Of a DNA stretch of 56,031 bases, positions 21,063-30,080 are shown in pieces. A program made the translations under genes and the position numbers. This stretch comes from Rhizobium sp. (GTDB taxonomy: Bacteria > Pseudomonadota > Alphaproteobacteria > Rhizobiales > Rhizobiaceae), in the NCBI GenBank assembly GCA_029865885.1, contig JARXAK010000193.1:1-56031 (forward strand), in the 5' to 3' direction. The notes below the pieces were generated by a model that saw only the letters and a list, made by a program, of their open reading frames with translations, was not told the DNA's origin and did not search any database. Positions within the stretch are counted from its first letter, which is position 1, and every line of letters starts with the position of its first letter.

Positions 21063-21757
21063 TGTTCCGCTTCGGTTGCGATCAGCTTCCAGTTCGGATC
21101 GCGCGAGCGGACATCGCGGGCGAAGGTCCAGACGTCGTTCACCTCAGACACGGCTTCCGCATCACCATCGATCATGGTGCCATCCCGATCATAACTTGCC
21201 GTGATCAGCTGGCTGACGATGCGAACGGTCACCTGCTCCTCATTGTCGCGTGCAGACGCTTGAGTAATCTCGGCCTTCTCAATGCCGACAAAGGTCGACT
21301 TGACGCTTTCGCCGCGGCTTTCGCGATCGGCAATGGCGCTCTCGAAGCCATCGAAGACGTCGCGGGACAAGAGCCCCTTCAGCGTCTTCCGATCACCCTC
21401 GGCATAGGCCATGACGATCATCTCGTAAGCAATCTTCGCCCCGTTCAGGAATTCCTTCGGGTTGAAGCTTTGATCATGGCGCAGAAGTTCGCGCAGCTGA
21501 TCATTCAGCGAGGTGCCTGCGGGCGCATAGGCATCTATGGCGTTGAAGCGCTCTTCACCGGTCGCTTCCTCGCGGCGCGGCAGCGTGACGACCTTGCCGT
21601 CGTCGCGGGCTGCCCCCTTTGGCAGATCGCGTTGAGCAAAAGGATCGAGCGGCGGCTTTTCATGGCCGGTGCGGCGTCCGAGTACGCTGCGAAGCTGGAA
21701 AAAGATCAGCACCGCAGCCACCAGGAAGAACAATGTAACGAAATCGCTAGATCCCAT
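21059..21757 (-). CDS. Tim44-like domain membrane protein
   Basis: A 232-residue protein with an N-terminal transmembrane segment (residues 5-21, DFVTLFFLVAAVLIFFQ), a basic linker, and a C-terminal Tim44-like/TIM44-related domain (FLNGAKIAYEMIVMAYAEGD onward). In mitochondria Tim44 tethers the import motor. The bacterial relatives (TimA) are inner-membrane proteins of unclear role. I start at the ATG at 21757 because it places the membrane segment at the N-terminus. It is the first gene of an operon with mltA. Confidence 0.87.
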   Translation of the reverse strand: MGSSDFVTLFFLVAAVLIFFQLRSVLGRRTGHEKPPLDPFAQRDLPKGAARDDGKVVTLPRREEATGEERFNAIDAYAPAGTSLNDQLRELLRHDQSFNPKEFLNGAKIAYEMIVMAYAEGDRKTLKGLLSRDVFDGFESAIADRESRGESVKSTFVGIEKAEITQASARDNEEQVTVRIVSQLITASYDRDGTMIDGDAEAVSEVNDVWTFARDVRSRDPNWKLIATEAEQ

Positions 21758-21799
21758 GAATACCGCCAGGCTTGATTGAATTTGGTTTTTCGTTCTCCC

Positions 21800-21827
21800 A
21801 TATAGTCTCCAGCGTCGCATCATTCAA
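21800..21827 (-). promoter_or_regulatory. Putative promoter of the tim44-mltA-smr-xre operon
   Basis: On the minus strand TTGAAT (21822-21827) and CTATAT (21800-21805) are 16 bp apart, a good match to rhizobial housekeeping promoters, 43 bp upstream of the tim44 ATG. Confidence 0.5.
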
Positions 21828-21905
21828 ATGGCGCAATGCATTCTTTGCATCGAGTAAGCGCCGACTCTTGCGATATCCGGATCACAAAGGCGTTTGGAGC
21901 CACCC

Positions 21906-22394
21906 ATGCGCCTTCCATTGGTGCTTTTTTTGATCGCACCGCTCGTTGAAATCGCTAGTTTTATCATTGTCGGGCAAGCCATCGGCGTGCTGGCGACCCT
22001 CGCACTGATCATTCTGTCGACCATGCTGGGCGTCGCACTGCTCCGTTTTCAGGGCGCGGGCATCTTGCGCCGCCTGCAGAGCGAGGCCCAGAAGGGTCTC
22101 GATCCCGGGCGCGAGCTCGTTCACGCGGCGCTCCTCGTCGTTGCTGCATTCCTGCTCATCGTACCCGGCTTCTTCGGCGACATCATCGGCATCCTGCTCT
22201 TCATCCCATTTGTCCGCGATCTCGCATGGCGGCTGATCAAACCGCGGATCGTTGTACAGAGCGCATTTTCACAGGGTGGCTTCAGGACTGCCCGCCCTGC
22301 CGACGAAAATGTCGTGGACTTGGGGAACGACGAATATCAGCGCGAGCCGGACCCGAATTCGCCCTGGCGCGATCCACGGATCGGCCGCGATTGA
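21906..22394 (+). CDS. fxsA: FxsA family membrane protein
   Basis: A 162-residue protein with three to four hydrophobic segments in its first 110 residues (including VGQAIGVLATLALIILSTML and HAALLVVAAFLLIVPGFFGD), followed by a polar tail. FxsA in E. coli relieves phage T7 exclusion when overproduced, and its normal role is unknown. The frame opens earlier with a TTG, but GGAG at 21896-21899 is correctly spaced for the ATG at 21906. It is divergent from tim44. Confidence 0.87.
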   Translation: MRLPLVLFLIAPLVEIASFIIVGQAIGVLATLALIILSTMLGVALLRFQGAGILRRLQSEAQKGLDPGRELVHAALLVVAAFLLIVPGFFGDIIGILLFIPFVRDLAWRLIKPRIVVQSAFSQGGFRTARPADENVVDLGNDEYQREPDPNSPWRDPRIGRD

Positions 22395-22420
22395 CGCCTT
22401 TCGCCCTCCTGCCCGCAGGG

Positions 22421-22448
22421 TTGTAAGGTCAAGTTTCAAATGTTAGAT
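22421..22448 (+). promoter_or_regulatory. Putative promoter of secB
   Basis: TTGTAA (22421-22426) and TTAGAT (22443-22448) lie 16 bp apart, 34 bp before the secB ATG. This is a moderate match only. Confidence 0.33.
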
Positions 22449-22481
22449 GGCCTTAGCAATTCATCTTCAAGGAAACGCCCT

Positions 22482-22958
22482 ATGGCCGACAACAATCAGG
22501 GAACGGCTTCTCCGTCTCTCAATATTCTCGCCCAGTACATCAAGGATTTTTCGTTTGAAAATCCGGGTGCACCTCGCTCGCTTCAAGCGCGCGACAAGGC
22601 GCCGGCCATCAACATCAATGTCAACGTCAATGCGAACCCGCTGTCGGATACCGACTTCGACGTCGTTCTGGCGCTGAATGCGGAAGCCAAGGATGGCGAC
22701 AAGGTCGTGTTCGTAACGGAACTCATCTATGGCGGCGTCTTCCGGATCACCGGCTTCCCGCAGGAACACATGCTGCCGGTTCTCTTCATCGAGTGCCCGC
22801 GCCTGCTCTTCCCCTTCGCTCGGCAGATCATCGCCGACGCAACCCGCAACGGTGGCTTCCCGCCGCTGATGATCGACCCCATCGATTTCGCGCAGATGTT
22901 TGCACAGCGCGTTGCCGAAGAGCAGTCTCGCGCCAACAGCCAGTCGGCGCCGAACTAA
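22482..22958 (+). CDS. secB: Protein-export chaperone SecB
   Basis: A 158-residue SecB with the conserved core ([49 protein letters not shown]). It forms a tetramer that keeps precursors unfolded and delivers them to SecA. I use the ATG at 22482, preceded by AAGGA, and not the upstream in-frame ATG at 22440, which adds 14 non-conserved residues. It converges with dnaQ across a shared terminator. Confidence 0.96.
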   Translation: MADNNQGTASPSLNILAQYIKDFSFENPGAPRSLQARDKAPAININVNVNANPLSDTDFDVVLALNAEAKDGDKVVFVTELIYGGVFRITGFPQEHMLPVLFIECPRLLFPFARQIIADATRNGGFPPLMIDPIDFAQMFAQRVAEEQSRANSQSAPN

Positions 22959-22984
22959 TCAGAGCTTGCGACAGCAGGAACTTA

Positions 22985-23010
22985 AAAGGGCCCTTCGCGG
23001 GGCCCTTTTT
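22985..23010. terminator. Terminator shared by secB and dnaQ
   Basis: A perfect 9-bp stem (AAAGGGCCC / GGGCCCTTT) with a 6-nt loop is followed by T runs on the + strand and a shorter one on the - strand. It lies between the two convergent stops. Confidence 0.86.
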
Positions 23011-23711
23011 CATGCGTCATACTTCGACCAGAGCGCCTTGCCACCCAAGCGGGCCACGAGCTTGGCATGGCCTTCGATTTCCGGCGCCGACAGCCGCGAT
23101 GCGAGAGGACGGGGTCGCTCATAGCTGATTTCGACGACATCATCGACTTCGCTCGCCTGGTTTCGACGGGTTTCCACCGTCGTCAGGCCAAAGGCCGCCT
23201 GCCGGCCACCGAGCATCTCGATATAGACTTCAGCGAGCAGTTCGGAGTCGAGCAAGGCGCCATGCTTGGTACGGTGTGAGTTGTCGACACCGTAGCGACG
23301 GCAGAGGGCATCCAGCGTGTTCGGCCCCATCGGATGCTTCCGGCGCGCAAGGGCCAGCGTGTCTATGACCATATCTGAGGGCACCGGCGGCAAGTTGAGA
23401 CGCTGGAATTCGGCGTTGATGAAGCCCATGTCGAATGTGGCGTTATGGGCAATCCACTTTGCACCGTCGAAGAATTCCTGCAGTTCGGGAACGATCTCGC
23501 CGAAGGGCGGTTTGTCCTTGAGGAATTCGTCCGTTATCCCGTGTACAGCCAGCGCATCCGGATGAACCTTGCGGTCCCCGGGGTTGATGTAAACATGGAA
23601 GGTGCGGCCGGTCGGGAAGTGATTCAGCAATTCCACACCGCCAATTTCGATAACGCGGTCGGCCTTGTTATCGAGCCCGGTGGTTTCCGTATCGAAGATG
23701 ATCTCACGCAT
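23010..23711 (-). CDS. dnaQ: DNA polymerase III subunit epsilon
   Basis: A 233-residue DEDDh 3'-5' exonuclease. Exo I is DTETTGL (D7, E9), Exo II is HNATFDMGF, and Exo III has the [12 protein letters not shown] segment with its histidine and aspartate. It proofreads for the replicative polymerase. The C-terminal 50 residues are the region that usually contacts the alpha subunit. The start at 23711 overlaps the coaE stop by 8 bp. Confidence 0.95.
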   Translation of the reverse strand: MREIIFDTETTGLDNKADRVIEIGGVELLNHFPTGRTFHVYINPGDRKVHPDALAVHGITDEFLKDKPPFGEIVPELQEFFDGAKWIAHNATFDMGFINAEFQRLNLPPVPSDMVIDTLALARRKHPMGPNTLDALCRRYGVDNSHRTKHGALLDSELLAEVYIEMLGGRQAAFGLTTVETRRNQASEVDDVVEISYERPRPLASRLSAPEIEGHAKLVARLGGKALWSKYDA

Positions 23712-24309
23712 GGTTCGTCCGTTCCGCCTGACTGCGTAGTGCCTTGACCATCGTTTTGACCTGCTCGCGGGCGCTGTCAATACCGCGGCCTGTATCGATG
23801 ATGTAATCAGCCCTGGCCCGTTTCTCTGCATCTGGCACCTGGCGCGACAGGATGAGATGAAACTTCTCCTCGGTCATCCCGGGTCGGGCAAGCACACGTT
23901 GTCTCTGAACCTCGGCATCACAGGTGACGACGACGACCTCGTCAACGCGGTTCTCACCGCCTGTTTCGAACAAGAGCGGAATATCCAGGACCACAAGCGT
24001 TTCGCCAATTTCGCGTTGCTGCTCGAGGAAGGCCTTCTCCCGAGCTCGCACAAGCGGATGCACGATGGCCTCAAGCTCTTTGAACTTAGCCGGATTCTTT
24101 GCCAGATTCGCCGATAGGCTCTTTCGATCGACGACACCGTCGACGACGACCTCTGGGAAGAGCCTCGCAATCGGTGCGACAGCTTCCGATCGGTAGAGTT
24201 CATGCACCACCTTGTCGGCATCGTTCACGGGAACACCCTCCTCGGCAAACATAGCTGCCGTGGTCGTCTTTCCCATGCCGATCGAACCTGTCAGCCCAAG
24301 GACAATCAT
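23704..24309 (-). CDS. coaE: Dephospho-CoA kinase
   Basis: A 201-residue P-loop kinase with GSIGMGKT at residues 8-15, the [12 protein letters not shown] segment and the [11 protein letters not shown] motif. It catalyses the last step of coenzyme A synthesis. The ATG overlaps the aroE stop by 4 bp (ATGA) and the 3' end overlaps dnaQ by 8 bp, so aroE, coaE and dnaQ are probably translated as a coupled series. Confidence 0.96.
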   Translation of the reverse strand: MIVLGLTGSIGMGKTTTAAMFAEEGVPVNDADKVVHELYRSEAVAPIARLFPEVVVDGVVDRKSLSANLAKNPAKFKELEAIVHPLVRAREKAFLEQQREIGETLVVLDIPLLFETGGENRVDEVVVVTCDAEVQRQRVLARPGMTEEKFHLILSRQVPDAEKRARADYIIDTGRGIDSAREQVKTMVKALRSQAERTNHA

Positions 24310-25166
24310 TTTTGTCCCTCGATGTCGTGCAGCACCAGCGCGCGCAATTCGCTGGTGACTTCGGGCATTCGACCGAACCACTTCTGGAATCCTGGCGCAG
24401 CCTGATGCAGCAACATGCCGAGACCATCCACGGTCGGTAGACCTATTTCTTCAGCCTGAAGCAGAAACGGCGTCTTCAAGGGAACGTAGACAATGTCCGT
24501 CACCAGCGCGTCCCCTGCCATCCGTTCGAACGGCAGACGTGGTGCTGCTGTACCATCCATTCCAAGCGACGTCGTGTTCACGAACAGACCTGCTCCCTCA
24601 AGGAGGGATGGCAGTGCGTCCATTCCATGCGCTTCAAGAGGTGCTCCAAACCGGTCGACGAGTTCGCGGGCGCGTTCGACCGTTCGGTTGATGACGTGAA
24701 TCTCGTTGATCCCGCGATCCCGAAGAGCCTGCAGGATTGCCCGGCTGGCGCCGCCGGCGCCCAGCACGACCGCACGCCCGACCTTGTCCCAGCCGGGGCG
24801 ATTGGCATCCAGATTGGCAACGAAGCCGATGCCATCTGTATTGGTCGCGCGCAGCAGACCATCTTCGCGCCACAGCGTGTTGGCCGCCCCCAACTCTTCA
24901 GCCAGCAGATCTGCTTTGTCGGCAAGCCTGCAGGCGGCTTCCTTATGGGGAATCGTGATGTTGCCGCCGCAATAGAGACTGTCCGGCCGCTTAAGCTGGG
25001 CAATGAACTCGGCAAAGTCATCCGGAGCGACCGCGACTTTTTCGTATTCGCCTGGCAGATCGTATGTCTTCAGCCAGTGGCCGTGGATCAATGGCGACCG
25101 AGAGTGTTTAATTGGGTAGCCGGCCACAAAAGCGCGAGGCGGAAATGTTTCACGTGAATCATGCAT
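24306..25166 (-). CDS. aroE: Shikimate dehydrogenase
   Basis: A 286-residue NADP-dependent enzyme. The shikimate-binding SRSPLIHG lies at residues 22-29, the catalytic lysine in NITIPHKEA, and the dinucleotide loop in [11 protein letters not shown]. It reduces 3-dehydroshikimate to shikimate. I start at the ATG at 25166 because the upstream extension lies entirely within maf and has no conserved sequence. Codons 3-8 (D S R E T F) are encoded by a parS-like site, so this coding sequence is under a second constraint. It overlaps the maf stop by 8 bp. Confidence 0.94.
   Translation of the reverse strand: MHDSRETFPPRAFVAGYPIKHSRSPLIHGHWLKTYDLPGEYEKVAVAPDDFAEFIAQLKRPDSLYCGGNITIPHKEAACRLADKADLLAEELGAANTLWREDGLLRATNTDGIGFVANLDANRPGWDKVGRAVVLGAGGASRAILQALRDRGINEIHVINRTVERARELVDRFGAPLEAHGMDALPSLLEGAGLFVNTTSLGMDGTAAPRLPFERMAGDALVTDIVYVPLKTPFLLQAEEIGLPTVDGLGMLLHQAAPGFQKWFGRMPEVTSELRALVLHDIEGQK
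25146..25161. other. parS-like ParB binding site 2 (within the aroE start)
   Basis: TGTTTCACGTGAATCA matches the consensus at 15 of 16 positions. The single change makes GAATC (25156-25160), a GANTC site. It lies in the first codons of aroE and reaches the maf stop codon, about 1.5 kb left of the proposed origin. Confidence 0.85.
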
Positions 25167-25758
25167 GGTTAATCTCGTGTTGCCGAAGGGCGGCAAGCAG
25201 CGGCAAGAGGGGTAGACCGAGGATGGTGAAGTAGTCGCCGGCGATTGCGTCGAAGAGCTGGATGCCCTCGCCCTCGAGTTGATAACATCCGACGCTCGAC
25301 AAGACGGCTTGAGCGTTGCGCTCCAGATAGCTGGCGAGAAAGTCATCGGAGAAATCGCGCACCTGCAAGCAGGCGCGGGAAACTTCACTCCAGAGAAGCC
25401 CACCGTTTTGCACGAGACAAACGGCGCTGTTTAGGAAGTGGGCCTTGCCGCGCAGAGCGAGCAGCGTGTCGCGCGCTTCATTGACGGTCGTCGCCTTGTG
25501 GAAAATCCGATCGCCCAGGGACATCGTCTGGTCGCAACCGATGACGAAGGCTCCTGGATGTCGCTCGGAAACATCGATTGCTTTTGCCAGGGCGAGATGC
25601 CGCGCGACCGAAACCGGATCACGCCCGGCAAGGGGCAAACTGTCTTCAATCGCGCGCTCGTCCACCGAGGCCGGAACTGCGCTGAATTCAAGGCCTGCAT
25701 TCTTCAGGAGCATCCGGCGTGCCGCACTGCCCGACGCGAGAATTAAGGGTGAGCCCAT
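25159..25758 (-). CDS. maf: Maf-like nucleotide pyrophosphatase
   Basis: A 199-residue Maf/HAM1-fold protein starting [18 protein letters not shown], with the conserved SVDE segment and FVIGCDQT motif. The family hydrolyses non-canonical or modified nucleoside triphosphates (dTTP/UTP or m7GTP subtypes) to monophosphates. I start at the ATG at 25758, which gives the normal length. The frame continues upstream into ppsR without conserved sequence. It is 32 bp downstream of ppsR and overlaps aroE. Confidence 0.92.
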   Translation of the reverse strand: MGSPLILASGSAARRMLLKNAGLEFSAVPASVDERAIEDSLPLAGRDPVSVARHLALAKAIDVSERHPGAFVIGCDQTMSLGDRIFHKATTVNEARDTLLALRGKAHFLNSAVCLVQNGGLLWSEVSRACLQVRDFSDDFLASYLERNAQAVLSSVGCYQLEGEGIQLFDAIAGDYFTILGLPLLPLLAALRQHEINHA

Positions 25759-25790
25759 AATGAAACCTTCGTAATGGCAATGATTCTCGA

Positions 25791-26621
25791 TTAGCGCGGC
25801 TTTGGACGCAGAGCAACAATCGCGGCGGCCGTCTCCTCGATCGATCGACGCGTCACGTCGATCAGAGGCCAGTTGTTCCGAGCACAAAGCGACCGAGCAT
25901 ATTTCAGTTCCTCGGTGATCGAGGCACGATCAACGTATTCACTTCGGTCATAACCAGCCGTGGCTCCGAGCACGCGGTTTTCCCGCACCTGTGAGATCCG
26001 GTCAGACGTTGCAATGAGGCCAACGATCAACGGTCGCGTTGCCTTCAGAAGACCCTCTGGCAAAGGCACACCCGGGACGATCGGCGAGTTCGCAGTCTTA
26101 ATACCGCGGTTGGCGAGATAGATGCTCGTCGGGGTCTTCGATGTCCGACTTATCCCGATGATCACGACATCCGCCTGGTCGTAGTCTTCCGGGGCCTGGC
26201 CATCGTCGTGATCCATTGTGAAGTTCATGGCTTCAATGCGCGCGAAGTATTCAGCATTCAGGACATGCTGAGCCCCAACGCGTCCGCGCGACGGAGCGCC
26301 AAGATAGGCCTGGAACTTCTCGATGATCGGTGCCAGCACGTTGACGCAAGGCAGCCCGAGTTCGTGGCAGCCAGTCTCGACCAGTGCGGCCAGATCCTGA
26401 TCAACGATTGTATAGAGCACGATCCCAGGCTCCCGGTCGAGCGCCTCGATCAGAGCCTTGATCTGCTTCTTGCTGCGGATCAGTGGATAGACATGCTCGA
26501 TCGCGTTCGAACCGCGGAATTGCGCTGCCGCAGCACGCCCCGCAGAGATCAGAGTTTCACCGGTTGAGTCAGAAATCAGGTGGAGATGGAAGAAGTTTTT
26601 CCGGTTCTCCACGTTCTTCAC
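25791..26621 (-). CDS. ppsR: Pyruvate, water/phosphate dikinase regulatory protein (DUF299)
   Basis: A 276-residue bifunctional kinase/pyrophosphorylase of the DUF299 family, with [12 protein letters not shown] at the N-terminus and the P-loop-like [11 protein letters not shown]. It switches pyruvate phosphate dikinase or PEP synthase off and on by phosphorylating and dephosphorylating a threonine, and which enzyme it serves here cannot be told. The start codon is GTG, with a weak AGGG six bases upstream. It marks the left border of the origin, as its homologue does in Caulobacter. Confidence 0.92.
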   Translation of the reverse strand: MKNVENRKNFFHLHLISDSTGETLISAGRAAAAQFRGSNAIEHVYPLIRSKKQIKALIEALDREPGIVLYTIVDQDLAALVETGCHELGLPCVNVLAPIIEKFQAYLGAPSRGRVGAQHVLNAEYFARIEAMNFTMDHDDGQAPEDYDQADVVIIGISRTSKTPTSIYLANRGIKTANSPIVPGVPLPEGLLKATRPLIVGLIATSDRISQVRENRVLGATAGYDRSEYVDRASITEELKYARSLCARNNWPLIDVTRRSIEETAAAIVALRPKPR

Positions 26622-26696
26622 CGTGCCCTGTTGATTGTTTGGGATAAACAGAGGTAGCGGCGACCGTGGCGCAGGGGCAAGAGGAAAAGTGCCGAT

Positions 26697-26705
26697 TTAT
26701 CCACA
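26697..26705 (+). promoter_or_regulatory. DnaA box, perfect consensus
   Basis: TTATCCACA, the strongest DnaA binding sequence, lies inside the putative origin. Confidence 0.85.
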
Positions 26706-26739
26706 ATTGATCACCACGAGGCATCTCGATTCCGCAGCT

Positions 26740-26748
26740 TGTGGATTA
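26740..26748 (-). promoter_or_regulatory. DnaA box, one mismatch
   Basis: TGTGGATTA on + reads TAATCCACA on -. It differs from TTATCCACA at one position and lies 35 bp from the perfect box in opposite orientation. Confidence 0.6.
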
Positions 26749-26797
26749 TGGTGACAAAACAAGGTTGTCATCCGTCCGTCGACTCCGACTGCACCTC

Positions 26798-26806
26798 TTA
26801 TGCAAA
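26798..26806 (+). promoter_or_regulatory. DnaA box, one mismatch
   Basis: TTATGCAAA differs from the relaxed consensus TTATNCACA at one position. Confidence 0.45.
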
Positions 26807-26840
26807 CACGCTGCAGCTTGGAAGCTTATAGAATCACGGG

Positions 26841-26860
26841 TTAATTTGGACTTATCCCCA
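26841..26860 (+). promoter_or_regulatory. CtrA-like site overlapping a DnaA-like box
   Basis: TTAA, seven bases and TTAT (26841-26855) fit the CtrA consensus TTAA-N7-TTAA with one mismatch. The second half-site is also the first half of TTATCCCCA (26852-26860), a DnaA box with one mismatch. In Caulobacter, CtrA sites within the origin repress initiation, so an overlap would allow direct competition. Confidence 0.5.
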
Positions 26861-27017
26861 TAATCCCAGGACGCCGGGCAAGAGCGAGCTCGACATTAGC
26901 CTATCGGATTCTGGATGAGGAATAAGCTGTGGTTCCCTATTAATCCTTGATAGTCAGAGACTCTTAGAAATAGAAGAAGAATCTATATCTCTTTTCTTTT
27001 TTGAAAGGGCTTGAGCC

Positions 27018-28049
27018 TTGAGCACGCCGAACCGCAAAATTCTCGACGTATTGAACGGGAAGACGGTCACGCCTCCGCCCATCTGGCTCATGAGACAAGC
27101 GGGGCGATATCTCCCGGAATATCGCGAAACGCGACAGAAGGCCGGGAGCTTCCTGGATCTCTGTTATTCGCCGGAGTTTGCGACGGAGGTTACGCTCCAG
27201 CCGATCCGGCGCTACGGCTTCGATGCTGCGATCCTCTTCTCGGATATTCTGGTTATTCCGGATGCGCTCAATCGCAATGTGCGGTTTACCGAGGGGCATG
27301 GCCCCCAGATGGACCCGATCGATGCCGACGGGATTGCTGCCCTCTCTGCCGAAGGTGTCCTGGATCACCTGAAGCCGGTCATGGAAACGGTGTCTCGTCT
27401 GCGTCGTGAGTTGCCATCCGAGACGACCCTCCTCGGTTTCTGTGGCGCTCCCTGGACGGTTGCGACCTACATGATCGCTGGACATGGAACCCCGGACCAG
27501 GCCCCTGCCCGTCTCTTCGCCTATCGTCATCCTGAGGTGTTTGCGCGGCTGCTCGATTTTCTGGCGGAGGTGTCTGCAGACTATCTCGTCGCGCAAATTG
27601 ATGCCGGTGCCGACGCAGTGCAGATTTTCGATTCCTGGGCCGGTGTTCTGGGTGAAGCCGAATTCGAAGCCTTTGCGGTCCGCCCGGTTCGTCGGATCAT
27701 CGATTCCGTTAGGTCACGCCGACCCCAGGCCAAGATTATTGCCTTCGCCAAGGGTGCAGGCATCCTGCTGAAAAATTATCGCCAGGACACCAATGCGGAT
27801 GCCATCGGTCTCGACTGGTCGGTTCCCTTGAGTTTTGCCGTCGAGCTGCAGAAGGACGGTCCTGTGCAAGGTAACCTTGATCCCATGCGTGTTGTTTCAG
27901 GCGGTGCTGCGCTGAAGGATGGTATCGATGCGATCCTTCAAGCGCTTGGTCATGGTCCGCTGATCTTCAATCTTGGTCATGGAATTACCCCGCAAGCAGA
28001 CCCACAACACGTTTCGGACTTGGTGGCGCAGGTGCGGAGCTACGGCTGA
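27018..28049 (+). CDS. hemE: Uroporphyrinogen decarboxylase
   Basis: A 343-residue TIM-barrel enzyme starting (M)[14 protein letters not shown], with [17 protein letters not shown] at residues 20-36, the ILFSDIL segment (catalytic Asp) and GNLDP near the C-terminus. It converts uroporphyrinogen III to coproporphyrinogen III in haem synthesis. The start codon is TTG, eight bases after AAAGGG. No ATG or GTG lies near enough to give a full-length N-terminus. Its upstream region is the origin, so its promoter lies within oriC. hemJ follows after 2 bp. Confidence 0.95.
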   Translation: MSTPNRKILDVLNGKTVTPPPIWLMRQAGRYLPEYRETRQKAGSFLDLCYSPEFATEVTLQPIRRYGFDAAILFSDILVIPDALNRNVRFTEGHGPQMDPIDADGIAALSAEGVLDHLKPVMETVSRLRRELPSETTLLGFCGAPWTVATYMIAGHGTPDQAPARLFAYRHPEVFARLLDFLAEVSADYLVAQIDAGADAVQIFDSWAGVLGEAEFEAFAVRPVRRIIDSVRSRRPQAKIIAFAKGAGILLKNYRQDTNADAIGLDWSVPLSFAVELQKDGPVQGNLDPMRVVSGGAALKDGIDAILQALGHGPLIFNLGHGITPQADPQHVSDLVAQVRSYG

Positions 28050-28051
28050 TC

Positions 28052-28588
28052 ATGGAAAAGCAGATCGATGCCAAGCCGGGGGCACGTGCGGCGAGAAAAG
28101 CTGCAACCGCACTCGTGTTCTTCGGCATCATCGGCGGCGGGATCATGCTGGCGGGACCTGACCAGGCCTATCCCTGGATCAAGGCGTTGCATCTGATCGC
28201 GGTCATCTCTTGGATGGCCGGCATGCTCTACCTGCCAAGGCTTTTCATCTATCATTCGGACTGCGATCCGTCGTCACAGCAGGCTCGGACCTTTGCGGTG
28301 ATGGAAGCGCGGCTGATGAACGTGATCATGAGCCCGGCCATGGTCGTGTCTTGGATCCTTGGCCTCTATCTCGCCTGGCAGGTGTTTGGCTTCCAGGGCG
28401 GCTGGCTTCATGCGAAGTTCGCAGCCGTCATCGCGCTTTCCGGTGTTCACGGCTATTTCGCCAAGGCGGTCAAATCATTTGGTCGGGGCGAGTATGTCGG
28501 TACGCCGCGCTATTGGCGGATGATGAACGAGGCGCCTACCCTGCTGATGATTTTGATTGTCGTTCTCGCGGTCGTGAAACCATTCTGA
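28052..28588 (+). CDS. hemJ: Protoporphyrinogen IX oxidase HemJ
   Basis: A 178-residue integral membrane protein with four or five hydrophobic helices. It carries the histidine in [26 protein letters not shown] and the second conserved GWLHAKFA segment, the residues associated with haem binding in HemJ. It oxidises protoporphyrinogen IX without oxygen dependence on HemY or HemG. It starts 2 bp after hemE, which fits co-transcription of two haem pathway steps. Confidence 0.92.
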   Translation: MEKQIDAKPGARAARKAATALVFFGIIGGGIMLAGPDQAYPWIKALHLIAVISWMAGMLYLPRLFIYHSDCDPSSQQARTFAVMEARLMNVIMSPAMVVSWILGLYLAWQVFGFQGGWLHAKFAAVIALSGVHGYFAKAVKSFGRGEYVGTPRYWRMMNEAPTLLMILIVVLAVVKPF

Positions 28589-28781
28589 TCTCTCGACGCA
28601 TCACGCATTATTTTCGCGAGTACGGGCTTTTCGCTTGCGGTCGAATCCGCGAGTCGCTATTTTCGCGCCACTTCCTCTTTTGGCTTGCGTAATATTCAGT
28701 CATTTGCGGCCTTCGCGATCGTACCGAATTCCACCAGCTCGCCGTTCCCCTTTAAAATTCTATCTGACGTGGTCCCTCTTC
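28589..28781 (+). promoter_or_regulatory. rho leader and promoter region
   Basis: This 193-bp gap before rho contains two identical 10-bp direct repeats TATTTTCGCG (28609-28618 and 28658-28667) and two GANTC sites close together (GAATC at 28643, GAGTC at 28651). I see no intrinsic terminator after hemJ. Rho genes are often autoregulated in their leaders. The elements are listed without an assigned function. Confidence 0.4.
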
Positions 28782-30047
28782 ATGGCTGAAATGAAGCTAC
28801 AAGAACTCAAAAGCAAATCGCCGACCGATCTCCTGACATTTGCCGAATCGCTTGAAGTCGAAAACGCAAGCACCATGCGCAAGCAGGAGCTGATGTTTGC
28901 GATCCTGAAGATGCTGGCGAGCCAGGATGTGGAGATCATTGGTGAAGGCGTTGTCGAGGTTCTTCAGGATGGCTTCGGCTTCCTGCGCTCCGCAAACGCC
29001 AACTACCTGCCGGGCCCGGACGACATCTACATCTCGCCCTCCCAGATTCGCCGCTTCTCGCTGAAGACAGGCGATACGGTCGAAGGTCCGATCCGTGGTC
29101 CCAAGGAAGGCGAGCGCTATTTCGCCCTGCTGAAGGTGAACACGATCAACTTCGAGGATCCTGAAAAGATCCGCCATAAGGTTCATTTCGACAACCTGAC
29201 CCCGCTCTATCCGAACGAGCGGTTCAAGATGGAGCTTGACGTCCCGACGTCCAAGGATCTGTCGGCGCGGGTGATCGATCTCGTCGCACCGCTCGGCAAG
29301 GGGCAGCGTGGTCTGATCGTTGCTCCGCCGAGAACCGGTAAGACCGTTCTCTTGCAGAACATTGCGCATTCGATCACCGCCAACCATCCGGAATGTTACC
29401 TGATCGTACTGCTGATCGACGAGCGCCCGGAAGAAGTGACCGACATGCAGCGCTCGGTGCGCGGCGAAGTCGTTTCTTCGACTTTCGACGAGCCGGCTGT
29501 GCGCCACGTACAGGTGGCCGAAATGGTCATCGAGAAGGCAAAGCGTCTTGTCGAGCATGGTCGCGACGTCGTCATCCTTCTGGACTCGATCACCCGTCTC
29601 GGCCGCGCCTACAACACCGTTGTGCCCTCCTCTGGTAAGGTCCTGACTGGTGGTGTGGATGCCAACGCCCTGCAGCGTCCGAAGCGTTTCTTTGGTGCCG
29701 CACGTAACATCGAAGAAGGTGGCTCGCTGACCATCATCGCGACGGCGCTGATCGATACTGGCAGCCGTATGGACGAAGTCATCTTCGAAGAGTTCAAGGG
29801 CACAGGCAACTCTGAAATCGTCCTTGATCGCAAGGTGGCCGACAAGCGTATCTTCCCGGCCATGGACATACTCAAGTCCGGCACGCGTAAGGAAGACCTG
29901 CTGGTACCGCGTCAGGACCTGCAGAAGATCTTTGTCCTGCGCCGTATTCTGGCCCCGATGGGCACCACGGATGCGATCGAATTCCTCATCGACAAACTCA
30001 AGCAGACGAAGAACAACGGCGATTTCTTCGACTCAATGAACACCTGA
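28782..30047 (+). CDS. rho: Transcription termination factor Rho
   Basis: A 421-residue protein, the standard length. The N-terminal RNA-binding domain contains DGFGFLRS, and the ATPase domain has Walker A APPRTGKT at residues 181-188, [12 protein letters not shown], and the Q/R-loop region [20 protein letters not shown]. It is a hexameric RNA helicase that ends untranslated transcripts. The frame is open upstream, but the ATG at 28782 gives the conserved [10 protein letters not shown] start. Confidence 0.97.
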   Translation: MAEMKLQELKSKSPTDLLTFAESLEVENASTMRKQELMFAILKMLASQDVEIIGEGVVEVLQDGFGFLRSANANYLPGPDDIYISPSQIRRFSLKTGDTVEGPIRGPKEGERYFALLKVNTINFEDPEKIRHKVHFDNLTPLYPNERFKMELDVPTSKDLSARVIDLVAPLGKGQRGLIVAPPRTGKTVLLQNIAHSITANHPECYLIVLLIDERPEEVTDMQRSVRGEVVSSTFDEPAVRHVQVAEMVIEKAKRLVEHGRDVVILLDSITRLGRAYNTVVPSSGKVLTGGVDANALQRPKRFFGAARNIEEGGSLTIIATALIDTGSRMDEVIFEEFKGTGNSEIVLDRKVADKRIFPAMDILKSGTRKEDLLVPRQDLQKIFVLRRILAPMGTTDAIEFLIDKLKQTKNNGDFFDSMNT

Positions 30048-30080
30048 TGTGGTGCCGGTTCCGGCCGGCAGCCTCAGGCT

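Larger units (their letters stand above)
26622..27017. other. oriC: Putative chromosomal replication origin (oriC)
   Basis: This 396-bp non-coding gap between divergent ppsR and hemE is the largest in the window. It holds one perfect DnaA box (26697), further boxes with one mismatch (26740, 26798, 26852), a two-mismatch box at 26638-26646, a CtrA-like site (26841-26855) and six GANTC sites (26728, 26781, 26831, 26907, 26959, 26979). An AT- and purine-rich tract at about 26936-27006 could serve as the unwinding element. The ppsR-hemE location matches Caulobacter Cori. Flanking genes point outward, and parS sites and parAB are nearby. Confidence 0.85.

Noticed and set aside
22440-22481. N-terminal extension of SecB
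   Set aside because: The in-frame ATG at 22440 lies within the putative promoter and adds non-conserved residues; the ATG at 22482 has a good ribosome binding site.
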